DNA of 64,000 nt from Thermobispora bispora DSM 43833 (GTDB lineage Bacteria; Actinomycetota; Actinomycetes; Streptosporangiales; Streptosporangiaceae). The position numbers and the translations under genes were made by a program. The DNA lies in assembly GCF_000092645.1 (NCBI RefSeq), contig NC_014165.1, positions 1,984,001 to 2,048,000 of the forward strand, written 5' to 3'. The notes beneath the pieces are model-generated. The model ran no database searches and was not told the origin of the DNA. It was given only the letters and a program-made list of their open reading frames with translations. Of the stretch, positions 34,859 to 43,239 are shown piece after piece (positions within the stretch are counted from its first letter, which is position 1; every line of letters begins with the position of its first letter).

Positions 34859-36036
34859 CGACCACCGCCACCTTCAACCCCGCCGACCCGCTCGACATCG
34901 ACGCCCTGCTCAGCGAAGAGGAGATCGCCGTCCGCGACACCGTGCGCAAGTTCTGCGCCGACCGGGTCGAACCGCACATCGCGACCTGGTTCGAGGAGGG
35001 ATCGCTTCCCGCGGCGCGGGAGCTCGCCCGCGAGCTCGGCCGGATCGGCGTCCTCGGCATGCACCTGGAGGGCTACGGCTGCGCCGGTATGAGCGCCGTC
35101 AGCTACGGGCTGGCCTGCCTGGAGCTGGAGGCCTGCGACTCCGGCCTCCGCTCCCTGGTCTCGGTGCAGGGCTCGCTGGCGATGTACGCGATCTGGGCGT
35201 ACGGCAGCGAGGAACAGAAGAACCACTGGCTGCCCCGCATGGCCGCGGGTGAGGCCATCGGCTGCTTCGGGCTGACCGAGCCCGACCACGGCTCCGACCC
35301 GGGCTCGATGATCACGACCGCGCGCCGGGACGGGTCCGACTGGATCCTCAACGGCCGCAAGATGTGGATCACCAACGGGTCCATCGCCGACGTGGCCGTG
35401 GTCTGGGCCCGCACCGAGGAGGGCATCCGCGGCTTCCTCGTCCCGGCCGGGACCCCGGGGTTCTCCGCGCCGGAGATCAAGCACAAGCTGTCGCTGCGGG
35501 CCTCGGTGACCAGCGAGCTGGTCCTCGACGACGTGCGGCTGCCCGCCGACGCGATCCTGCCGAAGGCCGAGGGCCTGCGCGCGCCGCTGTCCTGCCTGAG
35601 CGAGGCCCGGTACGGCATCGTGTGGGGCGCGATGGGCGCGGCCCGGTCGGCGTTCGAGGCGGCCCTGGAGTACTCCAAGACGCGGACGCAGTTCGGCCGC
35701 CCGATCGCCGGGTTCCAGCTCACCCAGGCCAAGCTGGCCGACATGGCCCTGGAGCTGCACAAGGGCCTGCTGCTCGCGCTGCACCTGGGCCGGCGCAAGG
35801 ACGCCCACGGGCTGCACCCGGCGCAGGTGAGCTTCGGCAAGCTCAACAACGTGCGGGAGGCGCTGCAGATCTGCCGCACCGCCCGCACGATCCTCGGCGC
35901 GAACGGGATCTCGCTGGAGTACCCGGTCATCCGGCACATGACGAACCTGGAGTCGGTGCTCACCTACGAGGGCACCTCCGAGATCCACGCGCTGGTGCTC
36001 GGCCGGGCGCTCACCGGGATCGCCGCGTTCCAGTGA
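34855..36036 (+). CDS. gcdH: Glutaryl-CoA dehydrogenase
   Basis: A 393-residue acyl-CoA dehydrogenase of the glutaryl-CoA class: FAD-binding CFGLTEPDHGSDPGSM and WITNGSIADVAVVWA, the Arg-containing substrate loop and catalytic base Glu372 in LTYEGTSEIHALV. It oxidises and decarboxylates glutaryl-CoA to crotonyl-CoA and CO2. The ATG overlaps the CoA transferase stop. It is the last gene of the catabolic run and is followed by a strong terminator. Confidence 0.93.
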   Translation: MTTTATFNPADPLDIDALLSEEEIAVRDTVRKFCADRVEPHIATWFEEGSLPAARELARELGRIGVLGMHLEGYGCAGMSAVSYGLACLELEACDSGLRSLVSVQGSLAMYAIWAYGSEEQKNHWLPRMAAGEAIGCFGLTEPDHGSDPGSMITTARRDGSDWILNGRKMWITNGSIADVAVVWARTEEGIRGFLVPAGTPGFSAPEIKHKLSLRASVTSELVLDDVRLPADAILPKAEGLRAPLSCLSEARYGIVWGAMGAARSAFEAALEYSKTRTQFGRPIAGFQLTQAKLADMALELHKGLLLALHLGRRKDAHGLHPAQVSFGKLNNVREALQICRTARTILGANGISLEYPVIRHMTNLESVLTYEGTSEIHALVLGRALTGIAAFQ

Positions 36037-36068
36037 CCGCCGCAGCAGGCGTGCGTTGACGGGTTGCG

Positions 36069-36118
36069 CGGGCGCCGCCTCGCCGAGATCAGCGAACCGG
36101 GCGAGGCGGCGCCCGTTT
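36069..36118 (+). terminator. Intrinsic terminator of the amine-catabolic operon
   Basis: A 16-bp perfect stem (36069-36084 with 36100-36115), a 15-nt loop and a short GTTTGTGT tail, 33 bases after the glutaryl-CoA dehydrogenase stop. It marks the operon end. Confidence 0.8.
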
Positions 36119-36666
36119 GTGTGCGACCGTGTCAGGGGGCGGGTGCGGCCGGTTCGGCTCGCCCGGCATCGCGGCGGCCGGGCCGCCGCGATGCCGGGCG
36201 CACCGGATGCGGGAACCGGATGCCCGCCCGCGGTGTGGACGATTATCGTGACCCTGTGTATTCATCCGGCGACGCACCGTCCACAGCCCGCCTCCCTGGC
36301 TGGGGACCTGCTCCGACCGGACGCGCCGCCGCTGTGGAGCCGCCCTGGCACGCGGCCACGCCGGGCCAGCGGCCCGGCCGACCTCCTAGAGAAGGGGAGA
36401 ACTCCCTAGAGAAGAGGGAGAGGTGTGCCCGCAAGGCCATCCGGGCACCGGTGGGTGGAGCGGCGACCTCGGCGTCCACACCATGGATGAGACCGAGGAG
36501 CCGTGCGACGCGCAGGCCACCGGCGGCACCATCGGCGCGGCCGTTCGTTGCCGGGCCGGCGGCCGCGGTGACCGCGCCCACTCGTGCCGGATGACCCACG
36601 TTCCCGCGCAGAAGGAGACGACGACCGGGCGCCGGACCGCGCGCAGGCGCCGCGCCGCGGGGCGTG

Positions 36667-36758
36667 CCGCCGTCGTCCGCGACGGGCTCGGCACCGAAGC
36701 GCTCGCCCTGCTCGTGCATGTTGTCCATGAGCTCCGGGCCCATGATCCCGTCCGCGCA
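36667..36758 (-). pseudogene. Thioredoxin reductase fragment
   Basis: On the minus strand about 30 codons read GIMGPELMDNM, EQ, ERFGAE and VADD in order. This is the segment just after the first Rossmann motif in actinobacterial TrxB (GI-GPELM--MR-QAERFGAE). Nothing else of the gene is visible on either side, so this is an isolated remnant. Confidence 0.65.
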
Positions 36759-37065
36759 CATCACCGCGAGCCGCTCCTCGCGTTGCGCTCCGCCGGCTCC
36801 GGTACCGCCGTACGGAACGCCGGCGTCTCCATGCGGTCGGCGTACCCGGTAGGACGAGGGAGCCCGCTCGGGTTCGGCCGGGAGCCGGGCTCGGATCGAC
36901 GCCGGAGAGGAGAGCGGCGAGCGCCCACGGGGGCGTCGCGAACACGAGGAGACGACGGCCGTCCAGCGCGACCTGCCCTGACGACCGGCGACACGTTCGC
37001 CGGCCGGGCTCGGGGATGACGGCCTCGTTGCACGCCGTGGAGCTGCCGCATCCGGCGGTTCGTCG

Positions 37066-37154
37066 TGCGGCGTCATGGGCGGCTCCGGCCCGGCCGCCGA
37101 GCTCGTCAAGGCGCAGGCGAAGTTCCGGGTCATGCGGTCCGCGCCGGAGGGCTG
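37066..37154 (+). pseudogene. Isochorismate synthase C-terminal fragment
   Basis: About 89 bases encode CGVMGGSGPAAEL, VKAQAKFRVM and SAPEG, matching the C-terminus of the intact isochorismate synthase (4796-6028) at about 85 percent at the DNA level. The homologous stop codon is lost and no upstream part of the gene remains. Confidence 0.8.
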
Positions 37155-37350
37155 CGCCGGCGAGCGGTGGGGGCGGCTCAGGTGGGCACGTTCTGGGCCC
37201 GGATCCGATGGATGAGGACCGGTCACGGGCTGATAACTTGCGGGAATTGCACTTCTTCCAAGTGATGCATCACCTCACGTTCGCTCACCGTCCTGCAATG
37301 GATCCTATTTTTTGAATTTCTGTTTCTGGAAAATCGATAAAATCACGGGC

Positions 37351-38538
37351 ATGACCGCCCGCGCACCGGTGAGGACGTGCCGGCACTGCGGTGCCGTGAT
37401 CGAGGAGCAGCCGCGGCGCGGCCGGCCGCGGGAGTACTGCCCGGACAAGCGCTGCCAGGCGGCGGCGAAACGGGAACGCGAGCTGCGCCGGTCCGCGCCG
37501 GGCCTGGAGGGCGCCCTGGCCAGGGCGGAAGAGCTGTACGAGCGCATGGAGAAGGGCCTGGCGGCCGCGATCGAGCCGCTCGCCCAGGTGCTCGCGCAGG
37601 AGCTGAGCCCGGCGGGCGTGGAGGCGAAGATCAGCGCGATCCAGGCCGAGGCGCACACCCGCATCGCCATCGCCCGGGCCGAGCGCGAGCAGGCCATGGA
37701 GCAGGTGCGGCTGGCCCGGGAGGCCGCCGAGGCGGCCCGGCGGGACGCGGAGGAGGCGCGCCGCCAGGCCGAGGAGGCCTTCGCCGAGCGGGACACCGCG
37801 TTCGCCGACGCGGAGACCGCGCGGGAGCAGGCGCTCGCCGCGCTGCGGGAGGCGGCGAGCATCGAGCGCCGGGTACGGCAGGAGGCGGCCGAGGCCCAGC
37901 GGCGGGCCGAGCTCGCCGAGGCCGCCCGCCAGCAGGCGGTGCAGGAGCTCGCCGAACGGGTCGACCGCGCCGCGGCCGAGGTACGGCAGGCCCGGGCCGA
38001 GGCCGAGGAGGCGCTCCGGGAGCGTGACGAGGCCCGGGCGGAGGCCGCCGCCGCGCGGACCGAGGCCGAGGTCGCCCAGCGGGCCCGCCGGGAGGCCGAG
38101 CAGGCGACGGCGGCCGCGATCGCCCGCGCCCAGGCGGCGGAGGCGGAGCGCGACCGGGCGGTGGCCCGGGCCGAGGCGGAACGCGATCGGGCCGTCGCGC
38201 TCGCCCAGGAGGAGCGGGACCGGGCGCTCGCCCGGGCGGAGGCCGCCGAGGCGGCGCGCGCGCAGGCCATGGCCGAGGCCGCGAAGGCGACGGCGGAGGC
38301 GGCGCAGGCCGAGGCGCGGCGTCAAGCGGCGGAGGAGCAGGCCGCCCGCGCCATCGAGGAGGCCCGGGCGGCCGCGGCGGAGCGCGACCGGCTGCAGGCC
38401 GAGCTCACCCTGGAGCGGGCCCGGCTCGCCGATCTGCGCGTCCAGCTCGAGGTGGCCCGGCAGGAGGCGGCCGAGCTGCGGGAACGCGCGGTCGCCGCCG
38501 AGCTGCGCCTGCGCGACCGCGGCCACGACGACACCTGA
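37351..38538 (+). CDS. Zinc-finger plus long coiled-coil protein
   Basis: A 395-residue protein. The N-terminus has a C-x2-C ... C-x4-C zinc-finger-like module (CRHCGAVIEEQPRRGRPREYC, 7-35 or so). Residues about 45-390 are one uninterrupted, charged Ala/Glu/Arg coiled coil with internal repeats such as RDRAVARAEAERDRAVALA. The start is ATG 37351 with TAAAAT at -10 distance. The layout recalls KfrA-type DNA-binding filament proteins, but the finger differs and the function is unknown. Upstream and downstream genes are unrelated. Confidence 0.8.
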   Translation: MTARAPVRTCRHCGAVIEEQPRRGRPREYCPDKRCQAAAKRERELRRSAPGLEGALARAEELYERMEKGLAAAIEPLAQVLAQELSPAGVEAKISAIQAEAHTRIAIARAEREQAMEQVRLAREAAEAARRDAEEARRQAEEAFAERDTAFADAETAREQALAALREAASIERRVRQEAAEAQRRAELAEAARQQAVQELAERVDRAAAEVRQARAEAEEALRERDEARAEAAAARTEAEVAQRARREAEQATAAAIARAQAAEAERDRAVARAEAERDRAVALAQEERDRALARAEAAEAARAQAMAEAAKATAEAAQAEARRQAAEEQAARAIEEARAAAAERDRLQAELTLERARLADLRVQLEVARQEAAELRERAVAAELRLRDRGHDDT

Positions 38539-38712
38539 TCGGCCCTGCGATCAAGCCCCGCGGGCGCCGGCATCGCCGGTAACGCGACATGGACAGGCCG
38601 TTAATCGGGTCTTACGCTGAGCGCACACCGGCTCCCCACCCGATCCGGGCTCCTGTGCCGGCGCCCGCACCACGGCGTGAACCTCGGCGCAATGACGCGG
38701 GGAGGTGGAACC

Positions 38713-39456
38713 GTGGCCTCAGGCCCCACCCTCATCGCATCGGTGCAGCGCGCGCTCCATCTGCTGGACGCGGTGGCCTCCGGCGAGCGCCCGGCGACGG
38801 CGAAGGAACTGGCCCGCGCGGTCGGGCTGCCGCTCCCGACCACGTACCACCTGCTGCGCACCCTGGTCCACGAGGGGTACCTGCGCAAGCTCGAGGACGG
38901 CTACACCCTGGGCGAGCGGCTCACCGCCCTCACCCAGCGGGGGTCGATGCTCACCGTGCTCTCCCGCGTCCGCCCGATCATGCGGGCCGTGCGGGACGAG
39001 CTGCGCGGCGCGTGCTACCTGTCGCTGTACTCCCACGGCGAGATCAAGCTGGTCGACATCGTCGACAGCCCGGAGGCGCCCCGCGTCGACCTGTGGGTGG
39101 GCGTGCACGAGGCGGCCCACGCCACCGCCTTCGGCAAGTGCATCCTGTCCGGGCTGGACGCCGAGGCCCGGCGCGACTACCTGTCCCGGCACCGGCTCAC
39201 CGACCTCACCCCGTACACGATCACCGATGTGCGGGTGCTCGAGCAGCGGCTGGCGCCCGGCCGGGACGTCTTCGACGACCGGGAGGAGTACCTGCTCGGC
39301 ACCGCGTGCGTGGCCAGCCCGATCCGGGCGCCGGGCCTGATCGGCGCGATCGCGGTCTCGATCCCGGCACGGCGGTACGCCTCCGTCGCCGCGGACCCCA
39401 CCCCGTTGCACCGGGCGGCCCGGCGGATCGCCCGGGCCTTCGCGATCGGCTCCTGA
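38713..39456 (+). CDS. IclR-family transcriptional regulator
   Basis: The protein has 247 residues from GTG 38713 (GGGGAGG six bases upstream). The winged HTH spans about 8-68 (TAKELARAVGLPLPTTYHLLRTL) and the IclR effector domain about 80-245 (HATAFGKCILSGL, GTACVASPI). It precedes the E1-alpha/E1-beta/lipoyl genes by 94 bases and an inverted repeat lies in that gap, so it probably controls them. Confidence 0.93.
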   Translation: MASGPTLIASVQRALHLLDAVASGERPATAKELARAVGLPLPTTYHLLRTLVHEGYLRKLEDGYTLGERLTALTQRGSMLTVLSRVRPIMRAVRDELRGACYLSLYSHGEIKLVDIVDSPEAPRVDLWVGVHEAAHATAFGKCILSGLDAEARRDYLSRHRLTDLTPYTITDVRVLEQRLAPGRDVFDDREEYLLGTACVASPIRAPGLIGAIAVSIPARRYASVAADPTPLHRAARRIARAFAIGS

Positions 39457-39467
39457 GCCGCGGACCG

Positions 39468-39493
39468 GCGGATTATCACCATCTGAAATCCGC
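39468..39493. promoter_or_regulatory. Inverted repeat in the IclR/E1 intergenic gap
   Basis: GCGGATT and AATCCGC (39468-39474, 39487-39493) form a perfect 7-12-7 inverted repeat 58 bases before the E1-alpha start. It is a candidate operator for the IclR regulator. Confidence 0.4.
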
Positions 39494-39550
39494 ACCGTTG
39501 TCCCGCGCCCGCGACCGGCGGACAGTGGCTTCCACAGGCAGGGAGGTCAC

Positions 39551-40525
39551 ATGGAGCCGCAGGTCAGGCTGGAACTGTATCGGACGATGGTGCTGATCCG
39601 CACCTTCGAGGAGGCCATCCGCCGCGAGTACCACGCGGACAAGAAGCCGGTCTTCGACATCGCGGCCGGGCTGATCCCCGGGGAGATGCACCTGGCCGCG
39701 GGGCAGGAACCGGTCGCGGCCGGGGTGTGCGCCCACCTGACCGCCGACGACGCCGTCACCGCCACCCACCGTCCCCACCACTTCGCGATCGCCCACGGGG
39801 TGAACCTGAACAGGCTGGCGGCCGAGATCTTCGGCCGGGTCGACGGCCTGGGCAAGGGCCGGGGCGGTCACATGCACCTGTTCGACCCGGAGACCCACTT
39901 CTCCTGCTCCGGCATCATCGCCGAGGGGTACCCGCCCGCCCTCGGCCAGGCGCTCGCCTTCAAACGGCGGGGGACCGACCGCATCGCGGTGGCCGTGACC
40001 GGGGAGGGGGCGGCGAACCAGGGCGCCTTCCACGAGTCGCTCAACCTGGCCGCGCTCTGGAAGCTGCCCGTCGTGTTCATCGTCGAGGACAACGACTGGG
40101 GCATCTCGGTGCCGCGGTCCGCGTCCACGAGCGTGCCCTCCAACGCCGTCCGCGCCGCCGCGTACGGGATCCCCGGCGAGCGGGTGGAGGACAACTCCGT
40201 CGAGGCCGTCTACCGGGTGGCGGGTGAGGCGATCGCCCGGGCCCGCGCGGGTGAAGGCCCCAGCCTCATCGAGGTGCACACCGTCCGCCTGTGGGGCCAC
40301 TTCGAGGGCGACGCCCAGGGCTACCGCCCCGACCTGGCCGAGGTGGCCGAACGGGATCCGCTGCCGATCTACGAGGCCGAGCTCCGCCGCGCCGGGGTGC
40401 TCGACGACGACACGGTCAAGGCCATCGCGGCCGAGGCCTCCGAACGGGTGGAGGCCGCGATCGCGTTCGCCAAGAACAGCCCGGAACCCGACCCCGCGAC
40501 CGCGCTCGACCACGTGTTCGCCTGA
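39551..40525 (+). CDS. Thiamine-diphosphate dehydrogenase E1 alpha subunit (acetoin/2-oxoacid type)
   Basis: A 324-residue E1-alpha protein with the ThDP motif from GEGAANQGAFHESLN to VEDN near residue 150 and the active-site HRPHHFAIAHG region. An AGGGAGG site precedes ATG 39551. It forms an alpha2beta2 enzyme with the next gene. The sequence resembles acetoin dehydrogenase AcoA more than pyruvate or branched-chain E1, but substrate assignment is tentative. Confidence 0.88.
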   Translation: MEPQVRLELYRTMVLIRTFEEAIRREYHADKKPVFDIAAGLIPGEMHLAAGQEPVAAGVCAHLTADDAVTATHRPHHFAIAHGVNLNRLAAEIFGRVDGLGKGRGGHMHLFDPETHFSCSGIIAEGYPPALGQALAFKRRGTDRIAVAVTGEGAANQGAFHESLNLAALWKLPVVFIVEDNDWGISVPRSASTSVPSNAVRAAAYGIPGERVEDNSVEAVYRVAGEAIARARAGEGPSLIEVHTVRLWGHFEGDAQGYRPDLAEVAERDPLPIYEAELRRAGVLDDDTVKAIAAEASERVEAAIAFAKNSPEPDPATALDHVFA

Positions 40526-40543
40526 GCCCGGCAAGGAGAGAAC

Positions 40544-41590
40544 ATGACCGTCACCGGCACCGCAGCGCCCTCAACGGCCCAGGTCCAGCGCAGGCTGACC
40601 ACCGCCAAGGCCATGGTCGAGGCCATCGCCCTGGAGATGGAACGGGACGAGAACGTCATCGTCCTCGGTGAAGACGTCGGCGCCTACGGCGGCATCTTCA
40701 GCTCCACCGCCGGCCTGCTGGAGCGGTTCGGCCCGGAGCGCGTCATCGACACCCCGATCTCGGAGACCGCGTTCATCGGGGCCGCCATCGGCGCCGCGGT
40801 CGAGGGCATGCGCCCGATCGCGGAGCTGATGTTCGTCGACTTCTTCGGCGTCTGCATGGACCAGATCTACAACCACATGGCCAAGATCCACTTCGAGTCG
40901 GGCGGCAACGTGAAGGTGCCCATGGTGCTGACCGCGGCGGTGGGCGGCGGCTACTCGGACGGCGCCCAGCACTCGCAGTGCCTGTGGGGCACGTTCGCGC
41001 ACCTGCCCGGCATGAAGGTCGTGGTCCCCAGCACCCCCGCGGACGCCAAGGGGCTGATGATCTCGGCGATCCGCGACGACAACCCGGTGGTCTACCTGTT
41101 CCACAAGGGCGTGCTGGGCCTGCCGTGGATGGCCAAGAGCCGGCGCGCGGTCGGGCCCGTGCCGGAGGGGGACTACCAGGTGCCCATCGGCAAGGCGGCG
41201 ATCGCCCGGCCGGGGACGGACGTGACCATCGTGACGCTGGCGCTCTCGGTGCACCACGCGCTCGACGTCGCCGAGGAGCTGGCGGAGGAGGGGATCAGCT
41301 GCGAGGTGATCGACCTGCGCAGCCTGGTGCCGCTGGACACCGAGACGATCCTGGAGTCCGTCGCCCGCACCGGCCGGCTGCTGGTGGTCGACGAGGACTA
41401 CCTCTCCTACGGGGTGTCCGGGGAGGTCATCGCCCGCGTCGCCGAGCACGACCCGACCCTGCTGCGCGCCCCGGCCGCCCGGGTGTGCGTGCCCGATGTC
41501 CCGATCCCGTATGCCCGGTCCCTGGAGCAGGCGGTCCTGCCGACCCCGGACCGGATCCGCGACGCGGTGCGCCGGCTGGTGAGCGCATGA
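40544..41590 (+). CDS. Thiamine-diphosphate dehydrogenase E1 beta subunit
   Basis: A 348-residue transketolase-like beta subunit (EDVGAYGGIFSSTAGL, FIGAAIGAAVEGMRPIAELM, VPLDTETILESV, PDVPIPYA). It follows the alpha gene by 18 bases and overlaps the lipoyl gene start by four. It is the partner of the AcoA-like alpha chain. Confidence 0.92.
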   Translation: MTVTGTAAPSTAQVQRRLTTAKAMVEAIALEMERDENVIVLGEDVGAYGGIFSSTAGLLERFGPERVIDTPISETAFIGAAIGAAVEGMRPIAELMFVDFFGVCMDQIYNHMAKIHFESGGNVKVPMVLTAAVGGGYSDGAQHSQCLWGTFAHLPGMKVVVPSTPADAKGLMISAIRDDNPVVYLFHKGVLGLPWMAKSRRAVGPVPEGDYQVPIGKAAIARPGTDVTIVTLALSVHHALDVAEELAEEGISCEVIDLRSLVPLDTETILESVARTGRLLVVDEDYLSYGVSGEVIARVAEHDPTLLRAPAARVCVPDVPIPYARSLEQAVLPTPDRIRDAVRRLVSA

Positions 41591-41820
41591 CCGACGTGCC
41601 GTTCCCCGTCATCTCCGAGAACGACCCCCGGGCCGAAGGGGTGGTCTCCACCTGGTTCGCCTCGGACGGGCAGCCGGTCCGGGAGGGCGACCTGATCGCC
41701 GAGGTCGCCGTGGACAAGGTCGACGTGGAGGTGCCCGCCCCTGCCTCGGGGGTGATCCGTCTGCTGGTCGAGGAGGGCACCGTGGTACGGCAGGGCGATG
41801 TGATCGCCCGGATCGAGTAG
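41587..41820 (+). CDS. Free-standing lipoyl (biotinyl-lipoyl-like) domain protein
   Basis: A 77-residue single lipoyl domain with the modification site Lys44 in AVDKVDVEVPAP. There is no peripheral subunit-binding domain and no acyltransferase core; the gene stops right after the domain. An E2 core and E3 are absent from the window. It may serve as a carrier like GcvH or work with a distant E2. Confidence 0.9.
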   Translation: MTDVPFPVISENDPRAEGVVSTWFASDGQPVREGDLIAEVAVDKVDVEVPAPASGVIRLLVEEGTVVRQGDVIARIE

Positions 41821-41839
41821 CCGGGCCGGGCGGGAGGCC

Positions 41840-41860
41840 GATCCCGGGATGCCCGGGATC
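41840..41860. terminator. Hairpin between converging operons
   Basis: GATCCCGGG / CCCGGGATC, a perfect 9-bp stem with a 3-nt loop, lies 20 bases after the lipoyl gene and before the antiporter gene stop on the other strand. Confidence 0.55.
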
Positions 41861-42003
41861 CCGTGCACCGGCGGGCTCACCGGGAGCGGTGGCCCGGCTC
41901 CCCGCCTGGTCCGGCCGCCACCGGGCGTTCGATGGCGCGCGATGGCGGGCGGACCGGATCCCCGGCCGTCCCAGGGCTCCCCGGTGGGGCGGCCGGTGGA
42001 CCG

Positions 42004-43233
42004 TCACACCGGTGCGGACTGCGACTCCTCCCGGACCGCGCCGGTGGCCGAGCCGTCGCTCGGACCGGGCGTGCCGCCACCGGCGCGCTTGGTGAGCCAC
42101 CGGCCCAGCGGCTCCGCCGTACGGGCGAGGAGCGGGCCGGCGACGGCGAGGATGAGCACATAGGCGGCGGCCAGCGGGCCGAGCTGCGGGTGGGCGCTGC
42201 CCGCGGTGGCCGCGAGACCGGCGATGACGATGTTGAACTCGCCCCGGGGGACGAGCGCGGCGCCGGCGCGCAGCCGGCCCTTGATCGAGACACCGGCGCG
42301 CTTGGCGGCGAACCACCCGGTGGCCGCCTTGGTGAGCACGCCGAGGACGGCGAGCAGGGCCGCGGCGCCGAGGACCGGGGGAAGCTGGGTCGGGTCGGTG
42401 TGGAGGCCGAAGAAGACGAAGAACACCGCGGCGAACAGGTCGCGCAGGGGGGTGAGCAGCTGGCGGGCCTGGTGCGCCAGCGGACCGGACAGGGCGATGC
42501 CGACGAGGAACGCGCCCACCGCGGCGGAGACCTGGAGGGCCTGCGCCAGCCCGGCCACCAGCAGGGTGAGGCCGAACACCTTCAGCAGCAGCACCTCATC
42601 CGACGGGCTGGCGATGAACCGCTCGACCTTGTGGCCGTGCCGGAGCGCGACGTAGAGGATCACGGTGATCGTGATGGCCGCCACGGCGAGGCTGACCGCG
42701 CCCTTGACGAGCCCGGCGCCGGCGAGCAGCGCGGTGACGATCGGCAGGTAGACGGCCATGGTGAGGTCCTCGAACACGAGGATCGAGAGCACCGCGGGGG
42801 TCTCCCGGTTGCCCAGCCAGCCCAGGTCGCCCAGCACCTTGGCCGTGATGCCGGATGACGTGACGTAGGTGACGCCGCCCAGGACGACGGCCATGACCGG
42901 CCCCCAGCCGAGCAGCAACGCGATGATGACGCCGGGGGCGGCGTTCAGGACGAGGTCGAGCAACCCCACCGGGGCCGAGGTGCGCAATGTGCCGACCAGC
43001 TCGTCGGCGGTGTATTCGAGGCCGAGGGTGAAGAGCAGCAGGATCACGCCCACCTCGGCGCCGATCTCGATGAACTCCTCGCTCGTGGTGAGGGGGAGGA
43101 TCCCGCCGGTGCCGAACGCGAGCCCGGCGAGCAGGTACAGCGGGATGGCCGACACGGAGAACCTGACCGCGAGCGCGCCGATCAGGCCCAGGACGAGAAC
43201 GATGGCCCCTAGTTCGATCAGCTTGACTGCCAT
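42004..43233 (-). CDS. CPA2 cation:proton antiporter (KhtU-like)
   Basis: A 409-residue, about twelve-helix sodium/hydrogen exchanger-family protein. Features include GVILLLFTLGLEYTADEL, the CPA2 helix-5 region TSSGITAKVLGDL, FEDLTMAVYLP and RAGAALVPRGEFNIVIAG. It lacks a TrkA-N domain of its own. A separate RCK_C-type subunit is encoded 6 bases upstream, as in the KhtTU potassium/proton antiporter. Potassium export is the likely role. Confidence 0.9.
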   Translation of the reverse strand: MAVKLIELGAIVLVLGLIGALAVRFSVSAIPLYLLAGLAFGTGGILPLTTSEEFIEIGAEVGVILLLFTLGLEYTADELVGTLRTSAPVGLLDLVLNAAPGVIIALLLGWGPVMAVVLGGVTYVTSSGITAKVLGDLGWLGNRETPAVLSILVFEDLTMAVYLPIVTALLAGAGLVKGAVSLAVAAITITVILYVALRHGHKVERFIASPSDEVLLLKVFGLTLLVAGLAQALQVSAAVGAFLVGIALSGPLAHQARQLLTPLRDLFAAVFFVFFGLHTDPTQLPPVLGAAALLAVLGVLTKAATGWFAAKRAGVSIKGRLRAGAALVPRGEFNIVIAGLAATAGSAHPQLGPLAAAYVLILAVAGPLLARTAEPLGRWLTKRAGGGTPGPSDGSATGAVREESQSAPV

Positions 43234-43239
43234 GCGTGG

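Larger units (their letters stand above)
36119..37350. other. Gene-poor region with decayed fragments
   Basis: About 1.2 kb without an intact gene. It holds a thioredoxin reductase fragment (about 36667-36758, minus) and an isochorismate synthase fragment (37066-37154, plus). The last 60 bases before 37351 are AT-rich with TAAAAT eight bases before the next start, a likely leaderless promoter. Confidence 0.65.

Noticed and set aside
36243-37226. A 327-codon minus-strand ORF after the amine operon
   Set aside because: Only a 30-codon piece resembles a known protein (TrxB). The rest has no coding character and there is no ribosome site, so I treat it as a decayed zone.
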